The notes below the pieces were generated by a model. The model saw nothing but the letters and a program-made list of their open reading frames with translations. It ran no database searches and was not told where the DNA came from. The position numbers were made by a program, and so were the translations under genes. 64,000 bases of DNA from Polychytrium aggregatum (lineage: Eukaryota > Chytridiomycota > Chytridiomycetes > Polychytriales). Where the stretch lies: NCBI RefSeq assembly GCF_025602895.1, contig NW_026516253.1, forward strand, positions 1 to 64,000, written 5' to 3'. Each line of letters starts with the position of its first letter. Within the stretch, counting starts at the first letter, position 1. Positions 57,103 through 64,000 of the stretch are shown here, one piece after another.

Positions 57103-58389
57103 TCAGGAGCTGATCAGGCTTCGGAATCGATACTTGATATCCTCGAACCAGGGGGCAGTGTCGATCCAGTCGGACTGGATGCCAGCGACCACGACTTTCA
57201 GGAACCACGGCTTTATCAGGTAGAGTTGCTCCGAGAATCTTGCCCAGTACAGGTCTCGGTGAGGGCTGCCGGCAAAGTGGACCAAAAAATCACCGCTGCG
57301 GTAGACATGCAGGCCGCGGAGATCGTAGCCAAGGCATCCATCGGGACCGAAGCGATTGAAGGTGGCTTCTTTGGGGGACATGAAGAAGTATCGTTTTTGG
57401 CCAAAGGGAAGGCTGGTCAGGGCTGTGGTCATGGAATTTTGAACGCCGGGGACGTTGATGAGCGAGTAATTGAAGCGGTCGTTGTAGATGGTCTTGAGCA
57501 GCGTGGCGGACCAGTCCGTGTTGCGCATAAAGTAAACGCCGTTGTTGAGCGGCCGACCCTCGCAGTCTTGCTTGCCGATAAAGTCAATGTCTTGGTATGG
57601 CCGGGGCGGAGTCGACCGGATCGTGACGGGTTCGGAGCCGTTGGCGCCTCGCATATACGGCGCCAGGATGAGGTCTTCGAGACTCAGCTCGGGTTCCATG
57701 ATCATAGTGTCGACATCCCTGTGGGATTGTGGATGCGGGTGGATGCGGGTGGATGTGAGTGGAGCTGAACAGGAATCGTCGTGTCCAGAGGTCTGCAGCG
57801 GCGCTTGGCAGAGCCGGACTTACATGTACAGGATCCACTCGCTGTTGGTCGAGTCGGGAGAAAGCAGCGATGGTGACAGTGTGAGTCAGGCGGGGTGCCA
57901 GTGCGGAACAACTCGACCGATTGGCGACGCACTGCATCAGGCAGGCGGCACTCACATGGACGGCATGGTGTTCATGATGGTGTACGCAGTGCCAACTCGC
58001 CCCCAGTAAGGACGGCTTTCGTCGATGACGCCGTCGAGGAAGAGGGCGTATCCGTGCTTCCGGGCGTATTCGCGTTTCATCTGGACGGACTCAACGATGA
58101 TTCGCTTTTGCTTTTTCAGGGACAGTTCCCGGACGTCGCCCGAGAACGACAGGACGATGGCGATCTTGGGCATTTGAAGTGTGTCGCCGTTGGGTAGCGA
58201 GTTGGAGAAGCTCTGCTGGGCAAAGGCGCTGGCCCGTATCCTCTCGCGGCAGATTTCCTCGACGCTTGTCCGCAGGGCTGCGGTGTTGGACTGGGCAATC
58301 CACAGCATCGACACCATGCAGAACAGCGAGATGAGGAGGAGGAGCCGGAGGGCCGAGCTGGAGTGGTTTGAACTTAGGACGGAGAGCAT
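57103..58389 (-). CDS. GT34 (Gma12/Mnn10) glycosyltransferase, copy A
   Basis: Exons: 57956-58389, 57824-57841 (18-nt microexon), 57103-57718. N-terminal anchor LRLLLLISLFCMVSMLWIA, then PKIAIVLSFSGDVREL, REYARKHGYALFLDGVIDES, AYTIMNTMPS. The microexon plus exon 3 give IEWILYMDVDT, the DxD metal site, then MEPELSLEDLILAPYM, QDIDFIGKQDCEGRPLNNGV, YFMRNTDW and LVHFAGSPHRD. These are Golgi galactosyl/mannosyltransferase features (GT34). First of three tandem paralogues on the same strand; exon 2, both introns and the adjacent exon parts are almost identical to copy B. Confidence 0.93.
57521..58090. repeat. Near-identical tract shared by GT34 copies A and B
   Basis: It matches 60,731-61,300 with only about a dozen differences, introns included. 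Most of those lie in the last 100 bases. Outside the tract the two genes differ widely at DNA level. A GTGGATGCGG minisatellite lies in intron 2 of both. Confidence 0.9.
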
Positions 58390-60315
58390 GGCAGCCAGGG
58401 GAGGGCGTTTGAAGGCTGGTCTCTGGTGTCTGGGAGGGAGAGGGAACTGGGCGATGGACAGGAGACCAGGAAAAGCTTGGGCCGAGGCAGGGATGTGCCT
58501 TTTGAATGGGAGACGACGGCGAACGCGAGTTGGCCAGAGGGCTTGTCTGAGGGCTCGTCGACAGGGACGGACAGGGCGCCGCGAATGAGAACCGGAACAT
58601 TCGATTGGTTCTGTGGACAAGAGCAGCAGAAAAACAACGGACAGCAAGCGACAAGGAGGAAGGCGAGACGGGCAGCGAGAGCACTGACAGAGTAGGGCGA
58701 GAGCAGTGATAGATATTGGGGAGCGAGAGCGAGAGCACAGGAGAGAGTCGATGGGCCACGGGGCGAGGGAAAAGCCAGAAAAGGGACAGAACACAACGGG
58801 AGGACAAGGGGCAGCAAGGGACAGACAGAACAGAACAGAACAGAACAGAATGAAGCCAACAGAGACAGAAGGGAGAAGCATCAGAAAACAGAGGGAGACA
58901 CAGGCGTTTGTGCGCGTCTGTGGCTGCGCCTGCCGGCGCGACCGGACCGGTGGCGCACACACGGCTGCCAGGCAGGGGCGCAGAGCGGCTCACCCGGCCA
59001 CAGCGACAGTCGCGCAGTGGCAAGCAACGGGTCACAACACCCCCGCTGGTGCGACGGAAGGTCGGGCGCCGGAAAAAGGGAGTCGCCGCGCACGGGGCAG
59101 GGACGGGCGCCGCGTCGAATCAGATTGCGCCCGCACGCCGACCCAGCCTCGTGCTGAGCAGCCGCGGCTGTGCGGCGATTGGCCTGTCGCCGTGACCCGT
59201 GCGCCACCGGTCACCGCGGGTGTCTTGTTCCGGGACCACAAGGCTGGTCATGTTGCCAGCTCCCCCTTTCGTCGTTGCCAGTCACACCCCTCGCGAGCCC
59301 GTTGTGCTGGTCGTCATTCTCGATGCAGGGGCTTGTCTGGGTGGTGCTGCCCTGGTTGCTGGTGCGGTCCTGGTCTGGCTGATCTGGGGCAATGACCTGC
59401 TGGGCATTGTTGGGGGGGGGTGCGGCGCTTTCGGCTCGCGGCTGCTGCCTTGGTCCAAACGTGTGCACCATGCGCCAGATGCGAGTGTTGCCTGTCTGAA
59501 CAGATCAAGGACCAGAGCATGCTGCGATCCTAAGAACACAACGTGCGAGCCGAGCACGCCGCACGGCTCTGAGAACGCAAAGAATCCGCAATGGAACGCC
59601 AGCAAGAACCCGACACCATCCAGAGGAGCACATGGGTGTGTCCGGCAGCACACAATCGAATGCACGACGGAATCCAAGAACCGATGGAAGCAACCTTGCT
59701 CCACACATGCGCACCCAGGCCGTTCCGCCCAACATGCTGGTGGCGGCCAGCATCCCTCTCCCTCCAGCATGAAGCTGCTGCTGCGCCGATGGGGGACCCT
59801 GTGGTCGGTCGCCTCCCTCCGATTCCCACCACGATCCGCCAGCTCCATGCCAGAGCTCCATGCCAGTCCCACGCCAGGGCCGTGCATTCCAGTTTCGGCT
59901 TGGCAGGCCACGCCGTCGACAGCCCGCAGCGGCATGTCATGCTGGCGCCACCGAGAGCGGCAGCCCTCCAGAGCCAGACAGGCACAGCCCGGAGACAGGC
60001 GCTGCTTGCCCATGGTTGAACGCACACGCCCAGACCCGCCGTCTTCCTCCCATCTCGCAGTGTTGGTTCGGGTCTCCAACAGCGGCCAGCCCGAGCGGGC
60101 GTGGCTGTGGCGCCTCGCCGGATGATGGGATCTGCCAAGACAAGCTGCGGGAGCGGCGTATTGAATAGGGAGAGGGAGAGTTTATTCACAGGGTGCTCGA
60201 TTATCACAAGATCAAACGTGGGAAGGACGAGTAGGAGGCAGCAAGAATTTGGGGAGATAGGAGAGAATGGGACAGCATCGGCCACTGCCGATGGTTCCCA
60301 CAAGCACTGAATGCG
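58390..60315. other. GC-rich spacer between GT34 copies A and B
   Basis: Contains long overlapping open frames on both strands (for example around 59,199-60,125), as expected in GC-rich non-coding DNA. One has a hydrophobic stretch but no family motif. ACAGA pentamer repeats occur near 58,825-58,850 and a G-run at about 59,410. No gene called. Confidence 0.35.
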
Positions 60316-61626
60316 TCAGACGGACGCGTCCAGCATCATTTCCAGACCGACGAGCCATTCTGCATCTCCAGTCCACTCTGTCCGCAGCCCCGCGACGACT
60401 CGATGGAGGAGATCGGGGTATCGCTCGTAGACTTTGCGGGCGAATGTGCCCCAGGCGGTGTCGCGCGAGGCGCTGCCCGCAAAATGAAGCAGAAACTCGC
60501 CGTCCCGGAAGAAGTGGCGAGAGCGGAATTCGTCCCAAGGGCACGAGTCCGTGGCGAACCGGTTGAAGCTCGCATCGGGCGGGCTGACGAAAAAGTGTCG
60601 CTGCTCGGCCCAGGGCAGACCGGTCAGGACGTTGGTCATGGCGTCCTGGACGCCCGGGCGGTGCACGGTCGCGTTGTAGTCGGTTCGATCGTTGAAGATT
60701 TTTCCCAGAACTTGGATAGTCCATTCGGAGTTGCGCATAAAGTAAACGCCGTTGTTGAGTGGCCGACCCTCGCAGTCTTGCTTGCCGATAAAGTCAATGT
60801 CTTGGTATGGCCGGGGCGGAGTCGACCGGATCGTGACGGGTTCGGAGCCGTTGGCGCCTCGCATATACGGCGCCAGGATGAGGTCTTCGAGACTCAGCTC
60901 GGGTTCCATGATCATAGTGTCGACATCCCTGTGGGATTGTGGATGCGGGTGGATGCGGGTGGATGTGAGTGGAGCTGAACAGGAATCGTCGTGTCCAGAG
61001 GTCTGCAGCGGCGCTTGGCAGAGCCGGACTTACATGTACAGGATCCACTCACTGTTGGTCGAGTCGGGAGAAAGCAGCGATGGTGACAGTGTGAGTCAGG
61101 CGGGGTGCCAGTGCGGAACAACTCGACCGATTGGTGACGCATTGCATCAGGCAGGCGGCACTCACATGGACGGCATGGTGTTCATGATGGTGTACGCAGT
61201 GCCAACTCGCCCCCAATGAGGGCGGCTCTTGTCGATGACGCCGTCGAGGAAGAGGGCGTATCCGTGCTTCCGGGCGTATTCGCGCTTCATCTGGACGGAC
61301 TCGACATACATTCTTGGATGCTTCTGGAGAGCGTAATTGCGGATATCGCCTGAATAGGATACCAGCAGGGCGATCCGCGGCGGAGAGCTACCGCTGCCGT
61401 CTGCAAACGAGCGAGCAGGCGGCTGCCACGGAGACGGCGAGTCCCCGGTGCACGAGTTTGCGACCCGGGACGTTGCCAACTGTGCCAGCCGGATGCCTTC
61501 GTATCGAAGCGCGAGCAGGGTCACGACCACCATTGCCGCCAGCAGCACCATGGCCCAGACCAGAGTCGGCTTCTTGGTAGGCTTGCTGGTCCTGGGAGAG
61601 TCCGGAAGGAGAGTGTACGAGTTCAT
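60316..61626 (-). CDS. GT34 (Gma12/Mnn10) glycosyltransferase, copy B
   Basis: Exons: 61166-61626, 61034-61051 (18-nt microexon), 60316-60928. Anchor LVWAMVLLAAMVVVTLLAL, then PRIALLVSYSGDIRNY, REYARKHGYALFLDGVID, IEWILYMDVDT (DxD), QDIDFIGKQDCEGRPLNNGV, HRPGVQDAMTNVLTGLPW, LLHFAGSASRD. The catalytic C-terminal third is diverged from copy A, while the middle is nearly identical. The microexon's first base differs (T for C) and is silent in the joined codon. Confidence 0.93.
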
Positions 61627-63116
61627 GGCTGTGAGTACGGTGGGGTGAGCGGGAGACAGGGCGGGGGGCGTCTTCGGGAGACTGGACGGAACGAAGAGGA
61701 GGAGGAGAGGGGTGTAAAAAGCGAGAGAGATGGCTGCTCCTCCGGACCGCCAAGGAGGGGAATATGATCGGCCCAAAAGGAGGGGTGTTTCGGCGACGGA
61801 CGGCGGGAGACGGACGACCAGCGACGGGCATTTGAAGGACGGCGATGGTCCGCTGCGTTGTTGTGCGAACGTTCGATCTGTCCCACCTGCGCGCTCAGAC
61901 GACCGCCGCAATTGGTCCGTGTCGTCATGGGTTGCCCGCGCCCAACCCCGGCCCTTGAGGTCTCTTCCCCGCAGCAAGGACTCCTTCAACAAGGCCCGTC
62001 CCCACAACAACACCCACAGGATTCACAGGATCACGCTGCTTTCCTCTCGGCTGGCGCTGAGCCTCGCTTCGTGTCGCCACCTGCCTCGGAACACAGACGC
62101 TTCTTGTTTCATTGCCTGGTCACAGCTTGCCTCCCCCTCAAGGCCGTTCTGCCAGAATGCCTTGCTCGTTGTCTTTGGATATTGCTCAAGCTTGGCGATT
62201 CGCCGCAAACAGACCGCCGTGTGATGAGATCTCGGTCGACAGAAGGGACCTTTGAGCCTCGACAGGGTCAGTGCGGGAGGGTCTCCCCTTTCCTCCTCGA
62301 CGGATGTATGTCCCCTCGAGAGCCAGTCCGCCAACCAGCTCGCCAGGCCGGCTGTCTTTGTCGGGTGTGGCTGCTGGGCTGCTGGGCCGGCAGTAGGTTC
62401 TGGCTCAGCCAGATTGCGGCGCGCCCTGCCCTGCCTGCAACCAGAAGGTTTGTTTGGCTGCCGGGCTCGCTTCCGCCGCAAAACCCAAACTTTGCTTGGC
62501 AGCACGGCTCCGCTCCGGGCCGAGATATCAGCCAAGGGGTTTGCTCCATGGCGATCGCGCCCAGCCGACCCATGACGGCGGGCTGTGGGCAGGGCGACGA
62601 GTATCTCAAGCGGAGAAGCGACGAGCCTTCGCTGCAGGGATCAGAATCATGTGCGTCTGTATTGCGCAACGGAATCATACAAGAAGACGCTCTGTGGGGC
62701 CAGGGCTGGTGGGTGTGAACGTGTGACGGGGTCTGCCAGGTTCGCTGCCGATGGAGGACCGACAAAAAGCAAAGCGAAACAAAACAAAACAAGAATCGTA
62801 TTCATGACCAAGGAGGAGAAGCAGGGGGGCTCGGTCAGACACCGCATCGGCCAGGCCAGGCCAGGCCAGGTATTTCAAACGTGGGTGTGGAGAGTTTGTT
62901 GGCTGGTGGCTGCGGCGACAGACACCATGGGCAAGGGCATCGGAGGAAGCGGAGGGGGACTGTGCTGGTTTCTTCGTCCCAACGACCCTGGCATATGCTC
63001 GTCCTGGTAGGATCGGTTTACCCGTCGAGTGATCGCCATGCGAGGCCACATGCAAACGGCAGCCGCAGCCTTGGGAAGGCGCCATATGTTTGGGATCTGG
63101 GCCTCACAGCTTGCCT
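61627..63116. other. Spacer between GT34 copies B and C
   Basis: GC-rich with overlapping unsupported frames. A CCAGG tandem repeat lies near 62,850-62,870. No gene seen. Confidence 0.35.
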
Positions 63117-64000
63117 CTATTGAGCAGGGATTTTCTTGGCAAGCTCCTTCATGTCCGAGACCCATTTGGCGGTGCCAGACCACTTGGTGTCGAGCTCGTT
63201 GAGCATGTAGTGCAGGGAGCTTGGGTTGGTACTGTACATCTTGCGAATGTAGTAGGCCCACATGTCTTCGCGGTTGACGACGCCGGCAAAATGGATCACA
63301 AAGTCTCCATCTTCGTACCAGTGGTCCTTGCCTTGTGGGTCGCCAGTGCATACCTTGGTGAACTTGTTGTAGGTGGCTTGCTTGGGACCCATGAGGAAGT
63401 GCCGGGCTTCTGCTCTCGTGTACGACAGCAGGGTGTTGGTCATGGCATCTTGCACGCCGGGCCGTCGCACCTTGGTCACGTAGTCAGTTCGGTCATTGAA
63501 GGTCTTCTTGAGCATCGACACGGTCCAGTTGGTGTTGCGGATAAAGTACACGCCGTTGTTGAGCGGCCGGCCACTGCAGTCGGTTTTGCCGATAAAGTCA
63601 ATCTCTTGGTAGTCCTTGGGAGGCATATCGGTGATCCTGGTTCCGTTCGAGCTTGCGGCCTGCGATCTAGCTTCGCCAGAGGTTGGTCGGAGGTATGGCT
63701 TCAGAATCAGATCCTCCAGATTCTGGGAAGGATCCATGATGATGGTATCGATGTCCCTGGAGGCAACGCGATGAAAGGTGAGTCTCGAGGCCATATGTTC
63801 AGACGGGGAAAGCCCCTCCACACAATCGCACGCCAGCGACATCGAGCATCAACGTGGACGACTTACATGTACATGATCCACTCGCTGGAGGGACAGGCCA
63901 CGTGCGATCGGGCAAAAGGTTTTCATCAGCACGAGTGGAGGAATGTGTCGGCGTCGTGCGGAAGGTTTCACCAGCATCACGAACGCCATCATGAGCGAGG
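63117..64000 (-). CDS. GT34 glycosyltransferase, copy C (5' end off window)
   Basis: Exon 3 (63117-63757) has DIDTIIMDPSQNLEDLIL (DxD), QEIDFIGKTDCSGRPLNNGV, YFIRNTNW, RRPGVQDAMTNTLLSYTRAE and FVIHFAGVVNRED. The 18-nt microexon is at 63867-63884 (EWIMYM). Exon 1 is not recognisable before the window ends and probably lies beyond it. It is more diverged than A and B are from each other, but keeps the same exon structure. Confidence 0.9.

Noticed and set aside
56369-57208. 279-codon minus-strand open frame
   Set aside because: It overlaps the last protease exon on the opposite strand and the GT34 stop region; Ser/Pro-rich low complexity without motifs.
58700-60300. Candidate gene between GT34 copies A and B
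   Set aside because: Several overlapping frames on both strands, none with family motifs or splice logic; typical of GC-rich spacer.

Overview
The window looks like nuclear DNA of an early-diverging fungus (chytrid- or Mucoromycota-like). Genes carry many short GT-AG introns, both strands are used, and the proteins are eukaryotic: Topors, SRRM1, Ste11/Byr2, She9, Csl4, Utp23, PIG-H, PTAR1. The fatty-acid elongase resembles the Mortierella GLELO type. No species can be named from the sequence alone. Many reading frames given here were joined across introns by hand from splice signals and family motifs.

Layout. 1-5.8 kb: an Atp19-like 3' exon, a PIG-H-like gene, a PUFA elongase and a Topors-like E3 ligase, the last three on the minus strand. 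5.6-28.2 kb: a giant inverted repeat. The left arm is 5,605-13,270 and the right arm 18,571-28,199. They flank a unique 5.3-kb loop holding one A-T-R (NRPS-like, Lys2/CAR-like) reductase gene. The arms are AT-rich and mostly non-coding. They carry six tandem tRNA-Leu(AAG)/initiator tRNA-Met modules, long (TAA)n tracts, two small conserved ORFs, a TATA box nested in a 13-bp perfect inverted repeat and, in the right arm only, a solo LTR. A seventh module, with a decayed tRNA-Met, lies at 30.5-31.0 kb. 28.2-54.2 kb is ordinary gene-dense DNA: PTAR1-like, SRRM1, a MED28-like protein, a Ste11/Byr2 MAPKKK, She9, the exosome subunit Csl4, Utp23, an M17 aminopeptidase, a GT71 mannosyltransferase, a PAQR receptor and a Cox14-like protein. 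55-64 kb: a YhfC/PrsW-like intramembrane protease interrupted by a TA-flanked DNA element, then three tandem GT34 glycosyltransferases.

The main structural story is the inverted repeat. Its outer edge lies inside the first exon of the Topors-like gene, so the right arm carries a truncated copy of that 5' end, now abutting the PTAR1-like start. The arms differ by a 2,059-bp deletion between two direct repeats and by many single-base indels. Indels of the same kind also break the elongase and Topors frames, so part of the left third may be poorly polished consensus; this affects how breaks there should be read.
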